NCBI RefSeq assembly: GCF_030867145.1
Contig: NC_134415.1
Span: 17,462,417 to 17,526,416 of the forward strand
Reading direction: 5' to 3'
Origin: Opisthocomus hoazin
Lineage: Eukaryota; Chordata; Aves; Opisthocomiformes; Opisthocomidae
DNA: 64,000 nucleotides
Under the pieces are notes generated by a model. The model did no database searches and had not been told where the DNA came from. It saw only the letters and a list, made by a program, of their open reading frames with translations. The position numbers and the translations under genes were made by a program. Below, piece by piece: positions 13,601-25,079 of this stretch. Each line of letters starts with the position of its first letter. Position 1 is the stretch's first letter.

Positions 13601-16600
13601 GGAGCTGCTGGGGCTGCCGGCTCATGGCCACGCTGGAGCCAGAGGGGTTGCAGCACCTTCTGGTTCCCACCTCCTCTTCTCTGTCTAAACCCTGCGCTGA
13701 ACAGAACTCATCTCTCCTCCATGGCAGCCGCTGCCAGCCCCTCCTCGCAGAGGACACCACATGATGCGGGTGCCTATAGGAAGATGCTGAGCGAGTAGCG
13801 TCCATGGTCGAGCCCGTGATGGCTGCTGGGCTCAGGGTGCCATGTGAGGTCTTTGCTTACTGCTGCCCTCTGCTCTCTGATCTCACCTCTCTCTGTCTCA
13901 CCTGGGGCAAACTGAGCTGAATTAACCTCTGATCTTCTGGGTGCTCTTGGTTCCTGCCCAGGCTGCCTCCTCACTTGTTCTAACTTTCTCCCTCGCCTCC
14001 CACTTGTCATTTTAGCGTAGCCTCCGCCCTGCACTCTGACAACCATGACCGCTATGAGCGCCTCACCTCTGTCTCCAGCTCTGTGGACTTCGACCAGAGG
14101 GACAACGTGAGTAGCAGCAAGAGTCAAACATCTTGAGTGTCCAGGAGCCCACAGCTTGTCTGAATCAAGGGCTCTTCAGAAGCAAAACTGTTTGCTCCTC
14201 CCTAGGCCTTAGCTCCCACACCTTGTAGTGTGTGTGTGCGTTGTAAAGCTCGAGATGTACCTACATGGCTTCTACATGTGCTTAAATAAGTAGGCTGTAC
14301 ATCCCTGTGGCTTAACACACAACTGTCCAACCTATCATCTCAGCGTTACAAACAGTACTTTCCAGGAGAAAGGTGTATGGCTCCTCCTCACACCGCTGTC
14401 TACCGCTGCTGCTGTTTTTCTCTGTAAAGGGGAGGTGCAGTTCAGTAGGATAATGAGGTGTGATGGATGGGTGCTGAAGCTCCCAGGAAATGTTCCTCCT
14501 CCAGGTGTCCTTTAAGGAGCATTGGCTTGGCCCAGCCTGCCTTACCAGTCCCTGCAGACCTCCTCTTGTCCACGATGGTGCCTAAAGTACCTGTGTGGTG
14601 AATTTTCTGGGTGTCCCTGGGCTATGGAGAGCTCCCATGCTAGCCAGGAGTCCATGCGTGGTTGCCTGGGAGGCTGATCTGCCAGTTGGTAGGGGACAGC
14701 CACGTGGCAGGGTCCGGCCTGTGTTGTGCCCTGTGGAGCAGCACTGTCATCTCTTTCACCTTGGCCCATCCGTGGCTTTACATGTCTGGGTGCTAGTGGT
14801 CTGTCCCTCCCTGAGCCAAGACTGTGGAGGTACAAGGACACAAGCCTGGTCCCCTGAGCCTTTGAAGAAGGGAGCAGGGATATGGGAACACAAAGGTGAT
14901 GTGAAACCCTCCTGTCTTCTTTCTGCACAGGGTTTTTGCTCCTGGCTGACAGCCATCTTCAGGATAAAGTAAGTGCCCCAGGACCTGTGGTGGGGACGCA
15001 TGAGGGGAAGAAGCAGAGGTAGTGCAGGTTGTTGGGACACCCAGCGCAATACAGCTGCATGAAGTCACTGCGCTTGCTGCAGCCCTCTGTTTGAAGAGCA
15101 CAAGCAAAGTGTGTCCTCTGGAGATGACAAGCAAAGACAGGACTAGATGGAGTCCTAAAGCCAAAACTAAGGTCACACAGTGAGTCTGACAGAGAAGACG
15201 ACCCAGCCCAGGTCTCCCCTGCCTCAGTCACATCTCAGAAACACTGACCACTGCTCTGCAGAGATGTTTCTCTCCATGGGACTCCTGCTAGGGGCACTAC
15301 TGTCCAAGGAATGGCAGTGAAGGGTGGACCGGGGGATGCAGGGAGACACCTCCAACCTGACCGTGCTCAGAGTAGTCTCCAAAGCACTTCTTGGCTTCAG
15401 AGTGCTGTGGGGCAGTGCCAGCCATCCTGTATCTCAGCAGGGGAGACAAGGCCTACCAGAAGGGTGTGAGGTGGGGTTTGTGTCGGTCCGGCTGCCCATC
15501 TTGGGAGGTGAAGGGCAGGGGCATGGGGAGCTGGGGTTGCAGTAAGCATTGTATGGGCAGGTTTCTGCCCAGGCTTGTTCAAGACTAGGTGGTGGGTTCC
15601 CCACCAGAGGCCTGGCTACAGCTCTGCAGGGCAGAACCAGGGGCGCTGTGTGGGCTCGAACCAGGAGGACAGCCATGACCCTGTGCTTTTCTACATTCCC
15701 TCAAGTGCTGGAAAAGGTTGCCTGACTGTGTTTCTCTCCCTGGCAGGGACGACGAGATCCGGGACAAATGCGGGGGTGATGCAGTGCACTACCTGTCCTT
15801 CCAGAGGCACATCATTGGGCTGCTGGTGGCCGTGGGTGTGCTCTCCGTGGGCATCGTGTTACCTGTCAACTTCTCAGGGGACCTGCTAGGTGAGAGCAGG
15901 GAGCCTTTGGCTGGGCTGGGGGAGCTGCTTTCAACACCATGGCCCAGACCACTGGGGAGCAGTGGAAGGCAGGATGTGACTAACACAGAAAAACTGTGAC
16001 TCCTGTCCCACTTTGTGGTGCATCCAGAGGGTCATCCTGGGCAGCCTGGGTTTCAGGGTGCTCTACAGGTGAGATTCCTGCCATGTCCCACCGCAGTGAC
16101 GCTCTGTGCCACTTGGTATAACTGAACATGCCTGTGTCTGCCTCTTTCTCTCTAGAAAACAACGCCTACAGCTTTGGGAGGACAACTATTGCTAACCTGA
16201 ATTCTGGGTATGTGTGGGCAGGGGTGAGATGATTAATTGAGGCCCTCAGGGGATATTTTGTGAACGTCCACTGGCTGCAGAGCCTCACCTCCGTGATGGC
16301 TGCCTTTCTGCCCTCACCGTAAGGCTGCTGTGCCTGCTCCAGTTTGCAGGCTGAGCTCCTGGAATTTGGTTACAGGGCATGTGGGTGTTGTGCTGGTTAC
16401 GCTGTTTGTGGCCCCAGCACCTTCAGGGCCTGCCCAGTCATACACAGGATTGTAGCGGCAACCTTGCGTTGACCTTTGTGGTCTCCCTTGTGACAGGAAT
16501 AACCTGCTGTGGCTGCACACGTCTTTTGCTTTCCTGTACCTGCTGCTGACGGTGTACAGCATGCGCCGGCACACCTCCAAGATGCGCTACAAAGAGGATG

Positions 16601-19600
16601 ACTTGGTGAGCAGGATCTGGCCACTCTCCCAGGCACATTTTCCCATGCCCTTCTGTCGAGTCAAGTGGCCTTGGAGAGAGTGACGAGCACCCCGCTTCCT
16701 GCAGCATTTTGGGGCTGTCTTGTTTCGGTTGTTCTTTTATTCTACCTGGGCAAAGGGAGATCTCCAGAGCAGCAGCCCCTGACTACCTGTGGGGAAACAG
16801 GACAGGCCTGTACTGGGTGAACATGTGCGAGAGACCCCATGCCTTCCTCAGGGGTTGCCCCAGCTGCTTTTGCCTGCTTCATTTCTGAAAGGTACCCCCT
16901 GTTTCTGTGTGGGCAGCTTCAGTGTAAGCCCCCACACTGTCCATGTGCAGCACACCAGGATGCAGGATGCCAGCAGCTAGTGGAAGTGTAGGAGAGATGA
17001 GGAGCTACTGGAGAGAGTCCAGCGGAGGGCTACAAGGATGGTGAGGGGACTGGAACATCTCCCCTATGAGGAGAGGCTGAGGGAGCTGGGCTTGTTCAGC
17101 CTGAAGAAGAGAAGGCTGCGAGGGGACCTAATAAATGCTTACAAATATCTGAAGGGTGGGTGTCAGGAGGATGGGGCCAAGCTCTTTTCAGTGGTGCCCA
17201 GTGACAGGACAAGGGGCAATGGGCACAAACTGAGGCACAGGAAGTTCCGTCTGAACATGAGGAAGAATTTCTTCCCTCTGAGGGTGACGGAGCCCTGGAA
17301 CAGGCTGCCCAGGGAGGTTGTGGAGTCTCCTTCTCTGGAGATATTCAAGACCCGCCTGGACAAGGTCCTGTGCAGCCTGCTGTAGGTGACCCTGCTTCGG
17401 CAGAGGGGTTGGACTAGATGACCCACAGAGGTCCCTTCCAACCCCTAACATTCTGTGATTCTGTGAGAGGGGGAGCCCTGGGTGCCAGAAGTGATGGGGC
17501 TGCCCTTTCCCGTTGCTGACTCAGGCCTTGGAGGGTTTTGCTGCAGTCTGGCCTTTCACACCATCCACATCTACCTGCCCTCTGCTATATTTTCGTTCTT
17601 CCTTCCTTCTAGGTTAAGCGAACTCTCTTCATCAATGGGATCTCAAAATATGCTGAGCCAGAGAAGATCAAGAAGCATTTTGAGTGAGTCTCACTGTGTC
17701 CCTAATTAAAGATTGCTCTGTGATGGGGATGTTTTCACTGGGATAGTGCTAGAGTCACCTGGAAGGACAATAATACATTGAGAGCAGAAAGGTAGTCAAA
17801 ATCGGTGAATGCTTGTATTTTGGGCATCTGTTATTTTTCTGCACAAATTTCTATTTGAATGTGCGGTGTCCTCGGTTTTGTGTCATGGGATATGGGCAGC
17901 CATCTCTTGCAGAGCCACAGGGGCTCAGTGTGGTAGGTAGTGGAAAGGGCATGGCCTGAGACGCATTCAAATTCAGAGGTGAGATGCGGGAAGGAGTCAC
18001 TCGAGCAGTGACTACAGGATGTTGTGCTGCTGCTTCTACTCTGATCACGTTCCTTGTAGAAAAGTAGATTTTTCTTTTTAATAAAAAAATTAAATTCCTC
18101 TTCCGTCAGGACCTCAGTGAACACACTGTCAGGGCCATGTTTAGAAGCACCATGGGGAGAGGAGAAATGCGTTGTACCCTTTTGGAACCCTGCTGCCTCT
18201 TTCCGACCCCAAGCCCTGCAGCCTGTGAAGGCAGAGAGGGGGTGTGGGTTCAGAGTGGTGCCTTGCAGCCGCAGGGCGAAAGCCCAAAGAGGCTCCACGT
18301 GCCAGAGCCTGAAGCGTGTAGTGTTTGTCCCACGTGTTGCTTCTGTTGTAAGGGACAGAGCCTGCAGGCTCCCCTGATGTCCCCAGCGAGCTCTTGCTCT
18401 GCACCCTGACGCTCAGCCTGGGGCAGGATGCGTGGGGTCTGCTTGAGGGTACAGTCTCTGGTGCCATGTGTGATGAACTGGTGCTTCCCATCCTCAGGGA
18501 GGCCTACGCCAACTGCACGGTCTTGGAGGCCCGTCCCTGCTATGATGTGGCCCGGCTGATGTTCCTGGATGCAGAGAGGTAACCCTTGGTTTGGGAGAGA
18601 AGGCATGGTGGGCAGGGGCTGCGGGGTCCCCTTCGAGTCTGGTGCCACAGGAGCTTTTCTGAGCCACCCTCTTTCTTTCCTTCCTTCCTTCTCTTCTGCT
18701 CTCCTGTTTCAGGAAGAAAGCTGAGCGTGGGCGAATCTACTTCACCAACCTGCAGAGCAAGGAGAACACCCCATCCATGATCAACCCCAAGCCCTGTGGC
18801 CACCTGTGCTGCTGTGTCATCAGGGGCTGTGAGGAGGTGGGGCAAGAGCTGGAGGTGTTGGGCAGTGGGGCTCATGGGGCCTTGTGTCCCCAGGTCTCAG
18901 CTCTGACCCCTATCCCTCTGCCCAGGTGGAGGCCATCGAGTACTATACCAAGCTGGAGGAGAAGCTCAAAGATGACTATAAGCGGGAGAAGGAGAAGGTG
19001 AATGAAAAGCCTCTGGGGATGGCATTTGTCACCTTCCACAATGAGACCATCACAGCCATGTGAGTGCAAAGAATCCTGTCCTCCCCAGGAAGGTGACTTG
19101 TCCCAGCTCTTGCCTTAAAGCAGAGGAATGCCAGCACTGAGGCGTCCTCCTCAGCTTGTCCCTGCCAGCCCACTGTGTCAGCATCTCCCTCTTTTTCTCC
19201 AGAATCCTCAAAGATTTCAACGCTTGTAAGTGCCAGGGCTGTGCATGCCATGGGGAGCCCAGGGCCTCCTCCTGCAGCGAGTCCCTCCACGTCTCCAACT
19301 GGACCGTCAGCTACGCCCCTGACCCACAGAACATCTACTGGTGAGCGGCTGTGTGGGGCTTAGCAGGCCCTGCCAGTGGGAAAGGGGTGCACCCTTCCCG
19401 TCTGCTCCTCTGGTAACTGAAGGAGTTGTTCTTGCTGAAGCCCAGCTGGGCTGAGCTAGAGGTCTGATCTGACTTGGAGGGGGAAGGCGTTGGGCTGGCG
19501 CCCAAAGCACTGGTCACGCAGGCTGGGCCATAGAGCATGTGTGAGGCCCTGGACCTGCCCTTCTCCCCAACTCAGCCATCCTGATGTCCTCCTTTCCCCC

Positions 19601-22600
19601 TTCCAGGGAACACCTCTCCATCCGGGGCTTCATCTGGTGGATCCGCTGCCTCGTGATCAACGTGGTCCTCTTCATCCTCCTCTTCTTCCTCACCACCCCT
19701 GCTATCATCATCACCACTATGGACAAGTTTAATGTCACCAAGCCTGTGGAGTACCTCAATGTAAGGCCTTTGGAGATGGCTGCAGGATGGGTAGCTGGGA
19801 ACCACCCTGAGGCACAACAGCCCCTGCCGGGGAGGGTTAGGGAGAGGGACTGTCAGCGGTCCCCAGGTCCTGTCCACCTCACCGGGAGGGAGGTGCAGAG
19901 CCTGGCCAGGGCACAGTGGCAGCTGCAGTGCTGGGGACCCAGCGTCAGCAAAGGCAGCTGTACCTGTGGCAGGCGCAAGAGCTGCCGCACCGTGTGACAC
20001 TTGGTCTCTTCTTTTCCTCGCTGCAGAACCCCATCATCACCCAGTTCTTCCCCACCCTGCTGCTGTGGTGCTTCTCTGCTCTGCTGCCCACCATCGTGTA
20101 TTACTCTGCCTTCTTCGAAGCGCACTGGACCAGGTAAGGACAGCCAGCACCTGTTTAGTCATCCCAGCCTGCTGCCTGACCACTAGACGCTTCTCACTGA
20201 CGTAAAACTCCTGGCTGGATCCTTCTGCTTGAACTTCTGTCTTCCACTCCAAGTGTGGTGTTATTTTGCACCTCTTGGACACCTGGGGTCTGCCATGGAC
20301 AGCTGTTTTGCCAGTCTGTAGCTGTTGTTGCACAGCACGATTGTCTGAGCAGAACTTGACGTAGGTCTACAAGAAGAAGAAAGCTGGGAGGAGTTGGGGC
20401 TGGTCACTGTGAGAAGTGCTAGTAGCAAGGGAGGTCTTGGCTCAGGTGAGCGGGCAGGGGTGTGGTGTGCCTGTACCCATGTGTAAGTCGCAGCTTTTCC
20501 AAGGGAAAATCACCTTAGCTGCTATGGCTTATGGCCATAGGGAAGGTATTTGAAGTGCAGAGCACTAGGAGTGTGCTGCTTGTGAGGCACGTTCCCCACA
20601 GGACGTGTGATGTAGGCTTCATTTTCCGCTGTGTGTTGCGAAGAGTGGTGGCAGTGTCACCGGCTCTGAGGATTGCAGGTCAAGAGAGATGATTGCAGAG
20701 AGTCCCCTAGAGGTAGGAGGGCTGGGAGGGCCTGTGAGACAAGCGGGCAGGAGCTGGAACTCACGAACATACCCCAGACACACTGGAGGGAAAGGGGACA
20801 TATTCACATACCAGTAGTGGACAAGGTGGAATTCAGATTAGACACTGGGAAGCGCTTTCTGATGAGAGAGTGGTGGGGGCACTGCTCCTGGGGCTGGTGA
20901 GGCGACAGCAAAAGGTTGACAGCCTCCCCTCTGCCCTCAGGTCTGGAGAGAACAGGACGACCATGCACAAGTGTTACACCTTCCTCATCTTCATGGTCTT
21001 GCTGCTGCCATCGCTGGGCCTGAGCAGGTAACGGTGGTGGGAAGGCTAAGCAAGTGCAGAGACCTGGAGCGTGGGGAGGGTGGAGATGCACCTCTGGCTG
21101 TTCTACACTACATCTCTTCCCCACTGCACAAGTGCCCTGGCCACCATCACCTTGGGAAGGTGGCATTTAGTTCTGGTTGGGGGGCCAGGCCAGACCGTAC
21201 CTGGCTGGGTCTCTAGGAGCTTATGGAATCAATCTGCGGACACGTTGATGTGTGCCGTGGTGTTACAGATGACGCAGCAGAAATTGGCACGGTTGATGGA
21301 CGCAAGTGAAAAGTCTGCTCGAGGTCTGCTGGTGGAGACACTCCCCACCACTGTGCACACTCTGAATTTTGCACAAAACTAGTGGATTCCCCATTTGAGC
21401 CAGAACTGAGTAGGTTGCACTGCTTGGCTGGGTGGGATAGTTATGCATAGGCTGATGCAGTGCTCATCTGTTGGGACGTGAGCCCCAAATCTTCCTGCGG
21501 GGTCTGTAGAAATGCCCTGTGGCAAGCAGTGGTACATCAGCTGCCAGCCATCAGCATGGGCTGCCGGCACTGAACAGTGGTCGAGTAGGGAAACGGCATA
21601 AGGAAGGAAAAACTGGGGGTGAGAGTGGGCTGGGGCGTCCCCAGTGTGGTCAGGAGTTACTTACACATGGGAGGGCGGGGGATCTGCACCCCCCGAAACT
21701 CAGGATTCGGTGCATAGCCCCTCAGTGGTGAAGTGGGGCAGCTCCTGCGAGAAGATGAGCCCTCTGATAGAGGCAGAAGGATGAGTGACTACAGCGATGT
21801 TTCACAGCCAGATTAGAAACACCTTGTTGCGTATAACCGTACGACTTAGGCAGGTGGATGCTCTCCAAAGGTTTGCATTTTGACCAGAAACTGTTAAACA
21901 GACCATGCTGCCTTCTGAGGACTTGGTCCCCCTGCTGTCACTTCTGGAGCTCTGTGCTCCGCCAGCACCCAGGGTGCCAGGGGATTGGACGGCTTCATAT
22001 CAAAAAACCAGAACCGAGGAAAATGTGATTTGATTTGTCTCTCCTAAGGGTTGTTTTTTTTTAATCTCTGAGCTGGAGAGTACCTTGCACCTAACCAGTT
22101 TTTTCTGTAGAGTCAGTCACCTGTTCCTTGCATGGATGTTGTGCCCAAACAGAGAGGAGAGGAAAATACTTTACTGATAAGATCAGGGCAAAGGGAGAAC
22201 ACACACGAGGGTGGGAAGCTTTACATCCCTTTTTAGGGGCTGCACTGGTTTTCCCAGTGTCTGAGGTACGTAATTGCTGGTGACGCCTCCCAAAAGGGAA
22301 TAAAACAGTCTATGGTCAGAGCTTTGGGTGTGCATATCTGTCTGTTGCTGCTTCTGACTGTTCCTCTTTTCTTCTTGCCTCCTTCCCCCACAGCTTGGAT
22401 GTGTTTTTCCGCTGGTTGTTTGACAAAAAATTCCTCGCCGAAGCCGCCGTGCGATTTGAGTAAGTGGAATTGGCCGGAAGGCCCCTTTTTGCAACGCGGG
22501 GAGGTTCTTTTTGGCATCCAAAGGTTTTGTGGGCTCCTGGCTGCTGTGCTGCAAGGGGGGAAGCACCTCCTGCAGCCTGTTCTCACCGCTTCTCCCCAGG

Positions 22601-25079
22601 TGTGTGTTCCTGCCGGACAACGGGGCCTTCTTTGTCAACTATGTCATCGCCTCTGCCTTCATCGGGAACGCCATGGACCTGCTGCGCATCCCGGGTTTGC
22701 TCATGTACATGATACGCCTCTGCCTGGCCCGCTCGGCCGCCGAGCGGAGGAACGTCAAACGAGTATGTAGCGGGGCTGATGGGGTGGGTTCTGGCCTCCA
22801 CCCAGGGACGGGGTGCTGAGATGGGACTCGCCCGATGCTGTGTGTTGCACACACGCTCAGCTCCTGGCGTCGTGCTGACAAGTCTCTCTTCTCCTGCAGC
22901 ACCAGGCCTACGAGTTCCAGTTCGGCGCTGCTTACGCCTGGATGATGTGCGTCTTCACTGTGGTCATGACATACAGCATCACCTGCCCCATCATCGTCCC
23001 CTTCGGTGAGTGGTACCCCTCTGCCTCCCCGTGTCGGAGGCTGGGGAGAGCTTGAGGAGGGGAGGCAAGAAGGGTAGCGTGGGGGAGATACTCCCTGTCA
23101 GTTAGAGCTGCTGGGAAAGACGCTGATTCCCGTCTCTGCTGGCATCCCTCCTCTCTCTCCCAGGGCTCATGTACATGCTGCTGAAGCACCTGGTGGACCG
23201 ATACAACCTCTATTATGCTTACCTGCCTGCCAAGCTGGACAAGAAGATCCATTCAGGGGCGGTGAACCAGGTGGTGGCAGCCCCCATCCTCTGCCTCTTC
23301 TGGCTTCTCTTCTTCTCCACCATGCGCACAGGTGAGCGCCGGGCTGGGATGCCAGCCTCTGGCCTTCTGCAGAGCCGGTTGCTTGGCTGGGCTGTGGTCC
23401 TGGCAGCCCCCAGCCACAGGGCATGGTCAGGGTTCCTCTGACACCGCCGCTTCGATTTTTGAATTTTTTTTTTTTTTTTTTTTTTTTTCCCCCCCAGGGT
23501 TCCTGGCCCCCACTTCAATGTTCACGTTCGTGGTCCTCGTGATCACCATTGTGATCTGCCTGTGTCACGTCTGCTTCGGGCACTTCAAATACCTCAGCGC
23601 TCACAACTACAAGGTGAGGCAGAGTGCTGGGTGGGAGATGGGACCCTTCCCCTTGGGAGCACAGCTCAGCAGCAAAGCAGTGGGGGCTCTGGGGGAGGCC
23701 CAGGCTACTCCCTGGCAGAGCTGCTCAGCCCTGTTTCACGGCGGGGCACGGTTCCTGAGGCCATTTCTCCTCCCTGTATGCTACTCCTGTGGTGGGACAG
23801 AAGATGTCATCCCAGCCGTCTCAATTTCTCCTTTCTTGCACAGATTGACCACACAGAGGTGGACACCATAGAAAACAGGCAGAACGGGAGACCTGCCAGC
23901 AGCCTGTCAGCTCCGAAATCCGCTGTGAGTCCCCATCCTCACCTCTGTGCCCTGGCCCTGGCACGCTTCTTACTCCGGTTTGGGAAGGGGGAGGTAACTC
24001 CCTGTCCGAGTACCTTGCTCCTCACCTCTCTGAGGCAGCACCCGGAGATTCCCAGCAAGGGTGGGAGGCAAATGTTGGGCACAGCTCCCCCCAGCCAAGC
24101 TGGGTGATGAAGTGTAACCCACACACAGACGTGCGCACCCCTTTCCCACTGCTCCTCAGACTCTGTGCATCTGCTTTCTGCCTCTCCCTCAGCCAGGACA
24201 GTGAATCCAGCGGGGTCAGTCTCCCTTCTCCTCCTGCATCTTTGAGCACTTGCCCATCAGCAAAGGCTGTCGCCCACTGGGCTGGTCCTGGTGCCAACAG
24301 AGAGGTCTCCATGGGCATTGACTTAAAGGCTATGAAAGTGCTTTGGAGACTCTCACCAGCCCAGCTCTTTGGGATCCCAGATTCAGTTTTCTGAACTTCT
24401 CCTTGGCTCGCTGGCTCTGTTCCAGCCACTTCCTTCCACCATGAGATTTTTTTAGTTGGGTTCTGTGCCGAGCTGTTCAGGCAGTACACGCACATCCTCC
24501 TGCTTCCTTAGGAGAGCAGGGCTTGGGTAATCCGGGCTTCTTCCCAGTCTCCATGTACCTAAGGACAGCGGCATCTCTCCAAAAGGAGATTTCCCCTTAG
24601 GAGGGTGGCACAGCCTCAGGAACACACATCCACCAGCAAAAAAGGGAGCACTGTCTTCCAGTCCACCTGAGCTCCGAAGTGCTGAGAAGCCCCATGCTCT
24701 CCCAGCCCTGGCTCCCTGGGTGTGCTGCCTGTCCTAGGATGCTGGGGTTTGGCACATCTACTGTTGCAGAGCCAAGCTAGCCCCACTTTTAGCCCCTCTC
24801 TTGGTACCCCCCGTGGAGTCTGGACCCTTCCTTCGCATGTTGTGCTCTGCTGCCACGAGCAGCCCCCCGGGCTCACATGTGTTTCTGCTCTCTCCCCGTG
24901 CCTGGCCCCGGCAGAAGTACATCGCCCAAGTGCTGCAGGACTCCTCGCCGGAGGGCGACGCGACGGAGTCGGAGGAGCAGGGGTCGCAGGACGAGGAGCT
25001 CATCAACGCGGATGGCATGAACGACACGGATTTCCAGTCGTGTGAGGACAGCCTGATAGAGAACGAGATCCACCAGTAG
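7664..25079 (+). CDS. TMEM63B: Mechanosensitive cation channel TMEM63B (OSCA/TMEM63 family)
   Basis: This is a plasma-membrane channel opened by stretch or hypo-osmotic swelling. Coding exons: 7664-7840, 8462-8541, 10373-10411, 14016-14106, 14931-14968, 15747-15889, 16156-16207, 16497-16605, 17613-17683, 18498-18578, 18713-18836, 18926-19059, 19203-19340, 19607-19760, 20027-20133, 20941-21027, 22394-22459, 22600-22762, 22900-23005, 23164-23331, 23498-23613, 23844-23924, 24915-25079. They join in frame to 829 codons (human about 832), and all introns are GT-AG. Approximate residue layout: extracellular N-terminus with NNST glycosylation sequons (22-25); TM0 46-68; cytosolic loop 1; TM1 161-182; TM2 208-229; large cytosolic RRM-like loop 230-425; TM3 433-460; TM4 480-505; TM5 522-545; TM6 577-604; TM7 624-660; TM8 685-711; TM9 712-740; acidic C-tail ending NEIHQ. 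Recognised by near-identity to mammalian TMEM63B recalled from memory. The start at 7664 is the first ATG of the exon frame and matches the mammalian MLP start. Confidence 0.96.
10373..10411 (+). other. TMEM63B: TMEM63B 39-nt cassette exon
   Basis: This mini-exon (acceptor AG 10371-10372, donor GTATGT at 10412) adds 13 residues rich in Arg and Glu to cytosolic loop 1, just after the VTDADR motif. It begins and ends inside split codons. Skipping it leaves the frame intact: the flanking AG and C bases join to a serine codon. Its position matches the alternatively spliced exon known in mammalian TMEM63B, where inclusion is reported to change the osmotic response. Exon structure is read from the sequence; regulated use is inference. 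Confidence 0.8.
16994..17466 (+). mobile_element. CR1 LINE, 5'-truncated 3' end, in a TMEM63B intron
   Basis: This non-LTR retrotransposon fragment carries the end of the CR1 reverse-transcriptase frame (an [17 protein letters not shown]-type segment near 17038) and the 3' UTR. It ends in the short direct repeat 'attctgtg' typical of CR1, which has no poly-A tail. It sits in sense orientation in the intron between exons 8 (to 16605) and 9 (from 17613). The reading frame is partly open, so the copy is fairly young, but it is severely 5'-truncated and non-autonomous. Confidence 0.93.
22918..22920 (+). other. TMEM63B: Candidate Q/R RNA-editing codon in TMEM63B
   Basis: This CAG codes for Gln625 in the [11 protein letters not shown] segment at the start of TM7. 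After subtracting the six extra N-terminal residues of this protein it aligns with human Gln619, the site reported to be edited A-to-I (Gln to Arg) in mammalian TMEM63B. The genomic codon is the unedited form. I did not find a convincing complementary stretch in the short downstream intron. Editing in this species is unproven. Confidence 0.45.
23464..23497 (+). repeat. T25-C7 tract forming the polypyrimidine tract of TMEM63B exon 21
   Basis: Twenty-five T (23464-23488) and seven C (23489-23495) run directly into the AG at 23496-23497. The homopolymer therefore supplies the polypyrimidine tract for exon 23498-23613. Length polymorphism and sequencing error are both likely here. Confidence 0.95.

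Noticed and set aside
23006-23163. Editing-complementary sequence for the Q/R site in the downstream TMEM63B intron
   Set aside because: The intron holds a small self-complementary pair (CCTCCCC-type with GGGGAGG-type) but no convincing complement to the exon around 22919.
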